Shown: positions 51,712-60,646, counted from the first letter of the stretch. The stretch: 64,000 nt of DNA from Ornithinibacillus californiensis (GCF_001038485.1 NZ_LDUE01000015.1:29524-93523); one strand, 5' to 3'. Notes: generated by a model from the letters alone, not told the origin. Translations and numbers: made by a program.

Positions 51712-52464
51712 CTATTTCACCTTTTGCAACACACAAATCATTTCATAACTATCTTCTGTAAGCGGACTCCTATTCCAATCCTTATATAAGTGAAGGATGC
51801 GAAATCCATTTGCTTTTGCTAAACGTTCTAATTCTTTTGGGTAAACATAACGCAAACTAATATTGGTAATAGACTCCATACCATCACTGGCTCTCCGAAT
51901 TGTTGTATAATGTTGGATTTGTTGTAGAGAATCATACTTACTTATCGTATAAACATCTATGTTTTGCCTGGTATCTGGATCTACGTAACTACGCCAAAAC
52001 TCCTCTGTTTCTGGTTGTAGAAGTTCTTCTCGGCTGGGGAATCTCGTATTAAAAATAAATACACCATCCTCTAGCAAATGGTTATGAACCGATGTTAACA
52101 TGGCATCTTGATCGTCATTCGATAGAAAGTGCTGAAACGAATTCCCAACCATATAGATGAACGGGCTCTGAGTATCTAAATATAATCGAGTACAGTCCTG
52201 TTCCAACCATTTTATTGGTAGGTTACCAGACTTCTTCCTCGCTTCATCCAGCATGCCTGTATGAATATCAACGCCAATCAGGTTATGCCCCTTCTCAGCC
52301 AACGGGATCGAGGCCCTTCCAGTTCCACAGGCTAAATCAACTATAGTCCCATCCAACCCCTCAGCCCAATTCAATAAAAACGAAACATCTGCCGTATAGC
52401 CATCATTTTCAAAGTCATATAGACTGGGATTATCGTATTCTTGTAAGTTATCTTTCTTCTGCAT
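51712..52464 (-). CDS. Class I SAM-dependent methyltransferase
   Basis: 250 residues. SAM-binding motif I is VDLACGTGRAS (42-52), followed by LIGVDIHTGMLDEARKK. The substrate is unknown. The ATG at 52464 follows GGAGGAATATA and overlaps the stop of the upstream phosphotransferase (TAATG), so the two are translationally coupled. Confidence 0.88.
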   Translation of the reverse strand: MQKKDNLQEYDNPSLYDFENDGYTADVSFLLNWAEGLDGTIVDLACGTGRASIPLAEKGHNLIGVDIHTGMLDEARKKSGNLPIKWLEQDCTRLYLDTQSPFIYMVGNSFQHFLSNDDQDAMLTSVHNHLLEDGVFIFNTRFPSREELLQPETEEFWRSYVDPDTRQNIDVYTISKYDSLQQIQHYTTIRRASDGMESITNISLRYVYPKELERLAKANGFRILHLYKDWNRSPLTEDSYEMICVLQKVK

Positions 52465-53453
52465 TATATTCCTCCTAAAATATTGTCTAAATCTAATAGA
52501 TGCTCCGACAGCCAAACCATCTCATGAACAAATCGTTTCGGCGGTCCTTTCCGCTCATACATGTTTGCATCGAGCCACCACTCACTCTCCAAATACCATA
52601 AAAATGTCAGTGCATTCGTAAGGTATCTCTCTTCCACCACCTGGTAAACTCCGTACCCCGCTAGAAGGGCTTGTACACTTCGCAGGTTAAACGAATTACC
52701 ATCTAAAGCACCGGAGATAATTGCCCGTGCAACATCTAATGGAAGATGATCATATTTCATCCGGTCAAAGTCCAGAATAGCAGAAAGCTGATTTCCCTGA
52801 AATAATAGATTATCATTCCATAAATCCCGATGCGCCCAGCCAACACGATTTAATGGTAATTGATTGAAATCAATAACCTCCATCAGCTCTAGCTGCTTTT
52901 CAATAATAGGTAAAACATCCATTTTGTTAGATTGATATACTTCCTCACGAACAGACTTCCAGTAAGCAGTCCGTTCTTCTTTACTCGGCGGAATAAACGC
53001 AGGGATCAGTTTAGAATTGGCATTCCCCTCATTTAATACTGCATGAATCTTTCCAGTATAATAACCTAACTCATACATTTGCTCCTCAGAAAATTTCCCA
53101 GGTATAATAATTTCCCCATCGCAAAATTCCATCACGACATACCGTTCCTCGCCTGGTGACTGACAGAAAACTTCTCTCCCATCAGACAGAATCCTAGGAC
53201 AAGGGATGCCAACACTAGCGAGACGATTTTGCTGCGAAAAAGCATCCTGTAATTCTTGGGTAGTATATTTTTGTAACCGCTCTTTGTTATATTGCTTAAG
53301 CAAATATGTACCACTGGATGTATTAATTTTCCATTTCAAATTTAACCACCCTCGCTTAATTGGCTCCATAGAAACAATCTCAAAGCCAAAGCGGCGGCTA
53401 ACGTCCCTAGCCAACTCCTGGTAAATCGCTTCCTCATACAAAGTAGATTTCAT
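52464..53453 (-). CDS. Phosphotransferase of the APH/CotS-like kinase family
   Basis: 329 residues. A protein-kinase-like fold with LLKQYNKERL (ATP lysine region), the Brenner-type catalytic motif AHRDLWNDNLLF near 220 and the metal site AILDFDRMKYD near 239. Members phosphorylate antibiotics, homoserine, choline or spore-coat-related substrates; which one is unclear. I prefer ATG 53453 with GAGTGGTG upstream, over the TTG at 53474. Its coupling to a methyltransferase hints at a small-molecule modification pair. Confidence 0.82.
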   Translation of the reverse strand: MKSTLYEEAIYQELARDVSRRFGFEIVSMEPIKRGWLNLKWKINTSSGTYLLKQYNKERLQKYTTQELQDAFSQQNRLASVGIPCPRILSDGREVFCQSPGEERYVVMEFCDGEIIIPGKFSEEQMYELGYYTGKIHAVLNEGNANSKLIPAFIPPSKEERTAYWKSVREEVYQSNKMDVLPIIEKQLELMEVIDFNQLPLNRVGWAHRDLWNDNLLFQGNQLSAILDFDRMKYDHLPLDVARAIISGALDGNSFNLRSVQALLAGYGVYQVVEERYLTNALTFLWYLESEWWLDANMYERKGPPKRFVHEMVWLSEHLLDLDNILGGI

Positions 53454-53636
53454 CCAATTACACCACTCTTCCAAACTTTCTCTCTATTAATAACATACCT
53501 TATTCATCACACAAAAACAAGAATGTATGTTCTAAAAATGGTATGTGATATTTGAATCATTTAAAAAGTATCTAGGGTAGATAGCATTTTGTGTTAAGAT
53601 GTGATTAAAGATTTTGAATATTTTGTTCCCCAACAA

Positions 53637-53660
53637 ACGGGGCAATTTAGTTAAATAAGA
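53637..53660 (+). other. Recurrent pre-gene motif (GGGGCAA...TTAAATAAG)
   Basis: AACGGGGCAATTTAGTTAAATAAG lies 38 bp before the first gene of the small-gene array; bases are given in two parts here as AACGGGGCAA and TTTAGTTAAATAAG. Related copies occur at 26792, 27398, 55275, 56381, 59770, 60580 and 61289. Confidence 0.6.
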
Positions 53661-53697
53661 TGTAATTAAAAGTTTTGATTAACAAGGCGGTGATTTC

Positions 53698-54075
53698 TTG
53701 AAAAAGTTTTTAGTTGTTATCTCATTGGTATTGATAGTCGCTATTGGATTTATAGGAATTAGATTTGGAAGTGCCTTGTTTCAAGAAGAAAATACAACTG
53801 AGATTATTGCATCTATAACTAAATTAGAGTTCACAAGCAATGATTACATTAAAGTTACCGATACTTCTCACGGAATTAGGTACGTTTCAAAGAATGAAAG
53901 TGGTTCCCAAGAAAGAGTAATTAAAGAATTTATGAAAGAAAATGAGTGGCAGTTTAAAGAACAAATGGGCTCGGGCTTTTTATTTATGAAAGATGGAATG
54001 AATGTAACAGTAGGAACAAGGTTATTTTCCAAAAACTATTTCCTCTGGGATGTTCCTAAAGAAGTTTTTCACTAA
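53698..54075 (+). CDS. Small secreted or membrane-anchored protein, unknown
   Basis: 125 residues with an N-terminal hydrophobic helix (FLVVISLVLIVAIGFIGIRFG), then a soluble domain predicted outside the cell. TTG start after AAGGCGGTG. Its stop codon TAA lies inside the motif CTAACGGGTGCGTTA (54072-54086). First gene of the one-strand array ending at 61.4 kb. No family recognised. Confidence 0.7.
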   Translation: MKKFLVVISLVLIVAIGFIGIRFGSALFQEENTTEIIASITKLEFTSNDYIKVTDTSHGIRYVSKNESGSQERVIKEFMKENEWQFKEQMGSGFLFMKDGMNVTVGTRLFSKNYFLWDVPKEVFH

Positions 54076-54148
54076 CGGGTGCGTTACTTACACTATCTGT
54101 AATAATAATGATTCCTATATAGAATGGAGTATTTAAAGGAGTGTTAAT

Positions 54149-54742
54149 TTGTATCGGCTACTACTTATAATTACTTCTATATTACTTTTTGTCTTTTTAG
54201 CTGGGTGTGATCCTAAAAAGATAAGTGAAGAAGTATTAGAGAAGGAAATGGATATTGACGTAAATGAAATTGTTAAAGAAATAAAGTATAGCGATTCTAT
54301 GTACTTGGTTTTCTATACATTTGATACGGAAGTTACTCAACATGAGAAAGTAGAGAAGTTTGTAGACGTTCTCAATATAGCTTTTTATCAAGGTAATTCA
54401 AAGAATGGATATAAGTTTCTTGGGGAAAGAAGTTGGGTTCATAATAACCACCCAAAACATTTTGAATCATATTATTCTAATATGTTGTTTAGTGATGATA
54501 AGGAAGATATCCATGTAAATTTTGGGCGTATTCATAATCCTGAAATAGTAGAAGTAGAAGTAGGTAATGATGATTCAGGATATTTTGATGCTGAGATATT
54601 TGAAAAAAATGGGACACGCTTTTTTTATAAGATATATACAAACAATGAGAAAAAATTTCAAGAAAATGATGGGGGATTATGGTCAAGAGGATTTATTGCC
54701 AGAGGGATAACTAAGGATGGAGAAATTCTATTAGAACAGTAA
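54149..54742 (+). CDS. Putative lipoprotein
   Basis: 197 residues: lipobox FVFLAGC with cysteine near residue 20, then an extracytoplasmic domain. TTG start after AAAGGAGTG. No recognised family. Unlike its neighbours, no GGGTGC motif follows its stop. Confidence 0.72.
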   Translation: MYRLLLIITSILLFVFLAGCDPKKISEEVLEKEMDIDVNEIVKEIKYSDSMYLVFYTFDTEVTQHEKVEKFVDVLNIAFYQGNSKNGYKFLGERSWVHNNHPKHFESYYSNMLFSDDKEDIHVNFGRIHNPEIVEVEVGNDDSGYFDAEIFEKNGTRFFYKIYTNNEKKFQENDGGLWSRGFIARGITKDGEILLEQ

Positions 54743-54798
54743 AAGATTTTATTCAACTGTTTGTGGAGTAGTAAATTTTATAAATAGAGGTGATTGAT

Positions 54799-55227
54799 GT
54801 GTTATATGAAAAGGTGATTAGGGCTTTAGTAGCGAGTTTTTTTTCAACACTATTTATGACAATCTTTATGAACCTGTACTATGAGGGGAATATTTTCTTT
54901 AACTTTTTACCAGCTATTTTTGGTTTATTTATGTGGTTTACTCCCATTATCCTAATATACGGGATACCAATTACAATTTTATCTGAATTCATTACTAAAC
55001 GGTTTATAGGTATGAAAAGGATGCTATTGGCTTTAGTAATTTACATGTTATTTGGAATGGTTTTTGGAGTCTTACTTCCATCCAATATTGAGTTAAAAAT
55101 AATCGGAGCAGATACTGATTTGTTTGTTATTGCAGGAACAATTTCCGCATTTATTTTTTGGATAGTCGACGAATATTCCAAATGTAGGTATAGAAGGAAT
55201 TCTTTTAAATCAACTTTATTAAACTAA
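54799..55227 (+). CDS. Integral membrane protein, four helices, unknown
   Basis: 142 residues, four hydrophobic segments and a basic C terminus (KCRYRRNSFKS). GTG start seven bases after AGAGGTG; an in-frame GTG at 54790 overlaps that site. The stop TAA falls inside CTAATGGGTTCG (55224), a degenerate gene-end motif. Confidence 0.68.
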   Translation: MLYEKVIRALVASFFSTLFMTIFMNLYYEGNIFFNFLPAIFGLFMWFTPIILIYGIPITILSEFITKRFIGMKRMLLALVIYMLFGMVFGVLLPSNIELKIIGADTDLFVIAGTISAFIFWIVDEYSKCRYRRNSFKSTLLN

Positions 55228-55303
55228 TGGGTTCGTTTCTAGAATAACCAAATGATGCGATTCTTGTGCTGTTTGGGCAGGGTTACTAAAAGGGGGAGAA
55301 GGT

Positions 55304-55528
55304 ATGAGTAAAAATACAAGTTTAATTTTAGGTTCTTTATTCATTTTGACAAGTGGTTTAATTTATTCAATTGAACGTTTAAGTTCTTATGTATATTGGC
55401 TTGCTCAGACAAACACGGGTTCATGGCAGACTAATCCAGATGTTTCATTTTTTGATAACATTTTTACTTTGTTATTTATAATAATCGGTATAGTGTTCAT
55501 AGTAATTGCCTTTAAAGAGAAACCATAG
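55304..55528 (+). CDS. Small two-helix membrane protein, unknown
   Basis: 74 residues, two membrane segments (about 5-22 and 50-69) with a 27-residue loop outside containing NTGSWQTNPDVSFFDN. ATG start after GGGGGAGAAGGT. A TTTGGGCAGGGTTACT motif lies 30 bp upstream, and a degenerate CTGGTGC follows at 55542. Confidence 0.65.
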   Translation: MSKNTSLILGSLFILTSGLIYSIERLSSYVYWLAQTNTGSWQTNPDVSFFDNIFTLLFIIIGIVFIVIAFKEKP

Positions 55529-55585
55529 TTTCTTTAACTTTCTGGTGCTATAACGAAATAAGAGTTTAATAAGAGGTGGTCAAAA

Positions 55586-56005
55586 TTGACTAAGAAGAAA
55601 CAAATTTTAATCGTATTAACATTAGTAATAATTACTATCTATTTATTTCTTTTTACTGTTGATGGTAATGAAAAGAATATGTTAATTAGCGAAGATTTAC
55701 TTAATGCCTCCGAAATTGAATACTTAGAATTAGTTGGAATTGAAGATGATACGATTATAAAAATAAATGAAAGTGATAACATGAAGAAAATAATTCCTCT
55801 TCTTCAACAACTTAATGGTTCTTTAGAAGAATCTCTACCATCAAATGATGAATCTTTACTTGGTATACGCATAGCCTTAAAGGGACATTATCCAAGTTCA
55901 GTAATTGTAGTTTATCAAGATAAAATGTTTTTTCAGGGAGAAGGTAGAAATGTATCTGGAGAACTCGTTAATAAATTTGTTAAGACTTTAGAAGGTTCAT
56001 TTTAA
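55586..56005 (+). CDS. Membrane-anchored protein, unknown
   Basis: 139 residues: N-terminal membrane anchor (ILIVLTLVIITIYLFLF), then an acidic soluble domain. TTG start after AAGAGGTGG. GCTAAAGGGTGC begins one base after the stop (56006), followed by a hairpin. Confidence 0.68.
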   Translation: MTKKKQILIVLTLVIITIYLFLFTVDGNEKNMLISEDLLNASEIEYLELVGIEDDTIIKINESDNMKKIIPLLQQLNGSLEESLPSNDESLLGIRIALKGHYPSSVIVVYQDKMFFQGEGRNVSGELVNKFVKTLEGSF

Positions 56006-56060
56006 GCTAAAGGGTGCAATAGTTAAACAACAGGAATCATCATAAATGATTATTCCTGTT
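56006..56060 (+). terminator. GCTAAAGGGTGC motif with strong hairpin
   Basis: The gene-end motif is followed by AACAGGAATCATCAT pairing with ATGATTATTCCTGTT, with one mismatch, and then an AT-rich tail. Confidence 0.65.
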
Positions 56061-56121
56061 AATATTGTGCTCAGTTTAGGAGCAGTACAATACATGATTA
56101 AAAGATAAAAGGGGGAAAAGC

Positions 56122-56325
56122 GTGGAATATATTATAAGTGCATTTGCATTCATAGGCATTTATTTAATGCCAATCTTGTGCGTTATATTTTGTTTAAATT
56201 TAGTATCAATTTTGAAAAGGGTAAAGAACGAAGAGCAAACTACCGTCAATACAGTATGGCTCACAATATCTTTTACTCTTATAATGTGGAGTATAGTAAT
56301 GATAGCTTTCGGGAACATGTATTAA
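56122..56325 (+). CDS. Small two-helix membrane protein, unknown
   Basis: 67 residues, two membrane segments separated by a charged stretch RVKNEEQTTVN. GTG start after GGGGGAAAAG. GCTAAAGGGTGC begins immediately after the stop. Confidence 0.62.
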   Translation: MEYIISAFAFIGIYLMPILCVIFCLNLVSILKRVKNEEQTTVNTVWLTISFTLIMWSIVMIAFGNMY

Positions 56326-56367
56326 GCTAAAGGGTGCGTTAATTCAAGAAGGATTAACGCTTTTTTT
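56326..56367 (+). terminator. GCTAAAGGGTGC motif merged with a terminator
   Basis: The last two bases of the motif begin the stem GCGTTAATTC/GGATTAACGC, with T7 after it. An almost identical 35-base block is present at 59710. Confidence 0.8.
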
Positions 56368-56430
56368 GTCGAATTATTTACTAATGGGGCAGTTTAGATT
56401 AACAAGAAGTATATCAACGAGGGGGAGAAT

Positions 56431-56694
56431 ATGAGAATAGATAATTTAAAATGGTTAATGATATTAGGTTCGTTACTAGGAGTAGTGGGGCTAGTATTAA
56501 TCTATTTTTGTAAAGATATTGGAGCTAGCTTAGCAGATGGTTGGCTAGCACAATATGATTACTCCCCGTCGGATTACGAATCGAAAGTTAAAACAAACAC
56601 AACTGTTTTTCTAGTAATTGGAAGTGTTCTTTTGGGAATCGGTTTTTCTACTGTGTTCTTTACTCTTTACAAGATGCTAAATATTAAAGATTAG
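56431..56694 (+). CDS. Small two-helix membrane protein, unknown
   Basis: 87 residues, two membrane segments (about 8-27 and 58-80) with a 30-residue loop containing YDYSPSDYESK. ATG start after GAGGGGGAG. The upstream gap has the motif CTAATGGGGCAGTTTAG at 56381, and GTTAAAGGGTGC follows at 56724. Confidence 0.65.
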   Translation: MRIDNLKWLMILGSLLGVVGLVLIYFCKDIGASLADGWLAQYDYSPSDYESKVKTNTTVFLVIGSVLLGIGFSTVFFTLYKMLNIKD

Positions 56695-56876
56695 GTGTGT
56701 AGATTTATTTTTGTGCTTGTTTAGTTAAAGGGTGCAAGAGCAAAACAAGGAAAAATGAAGTCGGACAATTATGGTGTTACGAGGCAACACCTAACCGCAA
56801 ACAAAAAAGTGTTTCATTAAGTCAGGAATTTCAGCCCTACTTTACAGGCTGACCTAAATAATAAGGGGGTAATCTA

Positions 56877-57434
56877 GTGCTTCAACCAAAATCATTCTTT
56901 CATGCTAGTTTGAAGATTATCGGTGTACTAACAATCATCTGGAGTTTAACCCAGCTAGTTCCAGTTATTTCTCAATTTTACTCTGTTTATAATCAGCCAG
57001 AATTGATGAGAGGAACTGACCTAACTTATTTTCGTTTTTCTCTCATCTTTCAAGTGATATATCCTATTTTGCTTTTTGCAATCGGATTTTCCTTGTTAAA
57101 GGGTGGAAATGCCATGGTTGAATGGGCTTATAGCGATTCAGATGGCGAAAGTGATAATAATATTGGCGTTCTTTTTATACTATTTATGAAAATTGCTGGA
57201 TTGGTTCTAATCATTATCGCCATTCCCAAAGCATTTCAAATTATATCCAATGTGCTATTTGTTTCATCTGCCAATACAGTAAACACGAGCAATCAGGTGA
57301 TGTTTATCGTTCAGAATCTCGTTTCAACAATAATTAATTTGCTGCTTGGATTATATTTATTAAGAAGCGGAAAGATATTTTACCGACTTGGCTTCGCTAA
57401 ACAAAATGAGGAAGATGATAGATTTTCGAATTGA
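56877..57434 (+). CDS. Integral membrane protein, four helices, unknown
   Basis: 185 residues with four hydrophobic segments. An acidic SDSDGESDN loop lies in the middle and a charged C terminus. GTG start after AAGGGGG. A terminator follows at 57514. No family recognised; the fold may resemble other four-helix membrane proteins of Bacillaceae accessory regions. Confidence 0.68.
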   Translation: MLQPKSFFHASLKIIGVLTIIWSLTQLVPVISQFYSVYNQPELMRGTDLTYFRFSLIFQVIYPILLFAIGFSLLKGGNAMVEWAYSDSDGESDNNIGVLFILFMKIAGLVLIIIAIPKAFQIISNVLFVSSANTVNTSNQVMFIVQNLVSTIINLLLGLYLLRSGKIFYRLGFAKQNEEDDRFSN

Positions 57435-57513
57435 ATAGAGAAATAGAAAAGAAATAGTATTCAATATCTATAAATGTTGAACGGTTGCTTAAATTGAAGA
57501 AGACTATATGACG

Positions 57514-57550
57514 AAATTAAACTTCCTAATACTTGGAAGTTTAATTTTTT
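57514..57550 (+). terminator. Intrinsic terminator before the sigma-factor gene
   Basis: AATTAAACTTCC pairs with GGAAGTTTAATT over a short loop, followed by T4. Confidence 0.82.
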
Positions 57551-57611
57551 ATATAAATAACGAAACTTTTCATGTTCCATTTTCGACTAATAATAAAAAG
57601 GGGGGGATGAG

Positions 57612-58115
57612 TTGGATTGGGAAGAATTGTATTTAGAATACAGCGATAGAGTCCACAATTATATATATTTAATGGTAAGAAACCGAGATGTTGCTGAGGA
57701 TCTTACCCATGATACCTTTTTGAAAGTAAAGAATTCACTGGGACGCTTCAGAGGTGAGGCAAATTATTATACTTGGATCATATCGATAGCTAGAAATGTT
57801 ACGTATGATTATTTCAGAAGGAAAAGACTAGTACAATTTACTCCTATGTTACCCTTCAACCATCCAACAGATTCAGTTACCCCTGACGACATTTTGTTTG
57901 ATAATGAAAGTGTTCAAGAATTATATAAAACAATTAAGAAACTAAAAAAGAATTATCAAGATGTAATCATATTGAGGTATATACAAGAATTCTCAATAGA
58001 AGAAACAGCTGCAATTCTAAATTGTTCTATCGCCAAAGTGAAATCTACAACTTTTCGGGCAGTGAAACAACTTAGAGAAGAATTACATAATAAGGAGGGA
58101 GATTATATTGGATAA
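57612..58115 (+). CDS. ECF-type RNA polymerase sigma factor
   Basis: 167 residues. Region 2 includes RDVAEDLTHDTFLKVKNSL and ANYYTWIISIARNVTYDYFRRKR; region 4 includes YQDVIILRYIQEFSIEETAAIL and KVKSTTFRAVKQLREEL. It should direct RNA polymerase to a small regulon under control of the next gene product. TTG start after AAAGGGGGGG; it overlaps the next gene by eight bases. Confidence 0.9.
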   Translation: MDWEELYLEYSDRVHNYIYLMVRNRDVAEDLTHDTFLKVKNSLGRFRGEANYYTWIISIARNVTYDYFRRKRLVQFTPMLPFNHPTDSVTPDDILFDNESVQELYKTIKKLKKNYQDVIILRYIQEFSIEETAAILNCSIAKVKSTTFRAVKQLREELHNKEGDYIG

Positions 58116-58692
58116 TTTTTTAAAAGAAATAGATTTTAAAGAATTAAGAAATACACCACGTTCTGAGAATCAAAAACAAATAACTTTGAACAAAATTAGA
58201 CATAGTGAAATGAAACCTAAATATCCAATTAAATATCTCACCTCTACACTAGCTGTACTTACTCTAGCTATAATTTTATTTCTACCTAGTCTATTTAACA
58301 CAATGGAACAAACCGATAATTCATTAAGCGTTAATCAAGTATTGGAACTTCTAAAGTTCGAAGTCAAAATTGGTATGTCAACAGAGGAAGTAGAAGTTAT
58401 TATGGGCGAAAATTATCATGTGACTAATTCCTCTTATGACGGTAGTACCCTATGGCAATATGATATTGGTACTACTAAAGAATATCAAACCGTTGTAGAT
58501 TACGACTTTACAAATTTAGAAGGAATGCAACAGGGTTTAATCAAAATGCAGGTGTTTATAACTTGGGATGATAGTAATCTGGTGAAAAACTGGAGCGCGG
58601 TCTACCTGAATGAAGCAGATAATAAAATATACGAATATATTTTATTACCAAATGGTGAGATCAAGGAACAATCAATTTTATCTATCGAATAA
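58108..58692 (+). CDS. Probable membrane anti-sigma factor
   Basis: 194 residues: a cytoplasmic N-terminal 48 residues, one membrane helix (about 44-64, LTSTLAVLTLAIILFLPSLF) and an outer domain with KIGMSTEEVEVIMGENYHV, which recalls BamE/SmpA-like folds. Overlap with the sigma gene and topology support the anti-sigma role. TTG start after AAGGAGGGAG. No zinc-binding HxxxCxxC motif is visible. Confidence 0.72.
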   Translation: MDNFLKEIDFKELRNTPRSENQKQITLNKIRHSEMKPKYPIKYLTSTLAVLTLAIILFLPSLFNTMEQTDNSLSVNQVLELLKFEVKIGMSTEEVEVIMGENYHVTNSSYDGSTLWQYDIGTTKEYQTVVDYDFTNLEGMQQGLIKMQVFITWDDSNLVKNWSAVYLNEADNKIYEYILLPNGEIKEQSILSIE

Positions 58693-58783
58693 ACTTTTAA
58701 TCTTTCATTCCGTTGCTACACTTTTGAATAGTACTATCTAGAGTTTGATAGTAATAAAGAAACTTGTTTAAGGGGGAGATTTT

Positions 58784-59386
58784 ATCGTAAAGAAATTATT
58801 ATTCATAGTATTAGCTTTGTTTTTATTGGCAGCGTGTACAAAAGGAACCTCGAGTACTGGATTAAATGAGGATCAAGATAAACTGAAAAATGATATCGAG
58901 TTTCTTAACAAAGAGATAGTCAATTATAAAACACAAATAGATGTAAAAGAAAAGGCCATCACAGAACTAGAAATGGTAATAGAAGAACAAAACAATCAAC
59001 AAAAAGTACTATCTAATGCAATAGCAAGACAAGGAATGATTATAAGTATTCTGAATGAAATTTCAGAAAGTTATATCCCTGAACAATATAAGCAGGCATA
59101 TATTAAAGAAATCCAAGAATATAATTCTTCTTATACCTTCATAGTTGATTTTGCAAGTTGGGAACGTAGAGATGATGCGCCAAATGGCGGAGAAGTAGTA
59201 AATGAAGAAGAGGAAATGGCAGAAATAGAGGTAGATAAAAACACCTTTTTTTATGTAATAGACTCTGCACAATTATCTAATCGATCTGCGGAAGAATTTA
59301 TGAGTTCTTGGGATGATGAAGATCTTTATCAATTCTTTTTTTATGATGATAAAGTACTTTTGATTACTCAGGTGCTCTTACCATAG
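58784..59386 (+). CDS. Putative lipoprotein with coiled coil; start codon not canonical
   Basis: The signal peptide reads KKLLFIVLALFLLAAC, giving a lipobox cysteine, followed by a coiled coil (DKLKNDIEFLNKEIVNYK onward, about 50 residues) and an acidic C-terminal domain. A good AGGGGGAG site is followed by ATC (58784) and GTA (58787), and no ATG, GTG or TTG precedes the lysines. The first standard start, TTG 58817, would destroy the signal peptide. Either a rare start codon is used or a GTG to GTA change has silenced the gene. Confidence 0.65.
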   Translation: MVKKLLFIVLALFLLAACTKGTSSTGLNEDQDKLKNDIEFLNKEIVNYKTQIDVKEKAITELEMVIEEQNNQQKVLSNAIARQGMIISILNEISESYIPEQYKQAYIKEIQEYNSSYTFIVDFASWERRDDAPNGGEVVNEEEEMAEIEVDKNTFFYVIDSAQLSNRSAEEFMSSWDDEDLYQFFFYDDKVLLITQVLLP

Positions 59387-59465
59387 GGATTATCTGTAAT
59401 TCCCTTTTAAGATGAATCTTCAAATTCAGTTTTTAATTATAGCTACAAATAAGGGGGGGTAATTG

Positions 59466-59699
59466 ATGAATAATGTTATTTCAGCAATTTATATATCAAC
59501 ATCAATGTTATTATTTTTTATTGTTCGAGTTATTATAATGTATGCGGAACTAACTCATCCAGAAAAACCATTAGCATTCATGAAAATGTCTGTTTATTAT
59601 TTTCCATTTATTCCATTGGTTATTGGTTTAATCTATTTGGTTGTTCATATCGTTTCTGTGCGGGACAAAGACGGCAAAAAAAAGAGACTAAGTAAATAA
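59466..59699 (+). CDS. Small two-helix membrane protein, unknown
   Basis: 77 residues, two membrane segments (about 5-25 and 45-63), basic C terminus KDGKKKRLSK. ATG 59466 after GGGGGGG; TTG 59463 is in frame. GCTAACGGGTGCG begins 10 bases after the stop. Confidence 0.65.
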   Translation: MNNVISAIYISTSMLLFFIVRVIIMYAELTHPEKPLAFMKMSVYYFPFIPLVIGLIYLVVHIVSVRDKDGKKKRLSK

Positions 59700-59709
59700 A
59701 ACTTATTGT

Positions 59710-59753
59710 GCTAACGGGTGCGTTAATTCAAGAAGGATTAACGCTATTTTTGT
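59710..59753 (+). terminator. GCTAACGGGTGC motif merged with a terminator
   Basis: The same stem as at 56326 (GCGTTAATTC/GGATTAACGC) with CTATTTTTG after it; the two blocks differ by one base over 35. Confidence 0.75.
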
Positions 59754-59788
59754 AGAACTTATTGTACGAAGGGGCAGGTAGAAGTAAG

Positions 59789-60319
59789 ATGGGGAAGAAA
59801 ATAGTAGTCTTTGTGATAATATTAACGGTTATTTTAGTCGGGTGGAATTTCTATCCAAAACATTATACAAAAACATTAGATGGTGTATTTTATAAATTGG
59901 AGAACGAAGAGTTTTTGGAGAATGTAAAAATTCATATTGATGGTAAACTACGAAATCATCTATTTGGGAAGAAAGAATTTAAAGGTACGGTGCAAATGGA
60001 AGGGAATAGCCTTCCTGTTGTAAAAGGAAAAGAAAAATGATTACACTTATGGGCTTCGGCTGAACATAGGAGTGGTGTTTTAAGTTCTTTTGGGAGTATT
60101 GATGAAGAAGGAAATTATGTGCCGAGTATACATAACTATGGGTTAGTTTATACCAATAAAAATCTTACTCAGTTTACCATCTTGGTCTATCCAGAAGATG
60201 AACAGGTCTTATGGTCGGATAGTGTACAAATGATGATTACTGCTCCTGCGTTAAATAGAGAAGAAGCAGTAGAGCTTTCAAATAAGATAATGGAAGAATA
60301 TGAGTTAAGAAATAAATAG
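59789..60319 (+). pseudogene. Membrane-anchored protein interrupted by one in-frame TGA
   Basis: The first 83 codons encode an N-terminal membrane helix (VVFVIILTVILVGWNF) and a soluble start with LDGVFYKLENEEF and KIHIDGKLRNHLFGKKEFKG. TGA at 60038-60040 ends it. The same frame continues for 93 codons (LHLWASAEHRSGVLSSFGSI and onward to EEYELRNK), reading as one coherent domain. A shorter frame from GTG 60119 exists but has no ribosome site. Start ATG 59789 lies after GGCAGGTAGAAG. Confidence 0.72.
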
Positions 60320-60646
60320 TTGTAGGTAAACAATTGCTACAAATGAAAAGAAATTACTATTAATAATAGCCAAGATAACAGGAAATTTTAAAAGGGGTAA
60401 CGAAGGAAAACATAACTCGAGGAAAAAGTGAAATTACAAACTACTCCTTTTGAGGTATTATTAAATTATAGGGTGCGACGTTTAACAAGGTGATCCAATT
60501 GGGTTACCTTTTTCTGTTTCTGAGAATATTGACGTTATTTTTAGAATATTGTGTTAGTATTTAAATAGAAGCTAGTAAGCTAACAGGGCAGCAGAGTTGA
60601 ATAAGGGTAGATTGTATGGAAACGGCTTTAATAGGAGGTTAGATAA
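60320..60646. other. 327-bp gap with gene-end and pre-gene motifs
   Basis: No convincing gene. TATAGGGTGCGACG lies at 60468-60480, hairpin AAGGTGATCC/GGGTTACCTT with T5 at 60487-60513, and GCTAACAGGGCAG...GTTGAATAAGGG at 60580-60606. The first 100 bp may be a gene remnant. Confidence 0.5.

Noticed and set aside
60038..60040. TGA as selenocysteine
   Set aside because: No selenocysteine insertion element recognisable and no family precedent.
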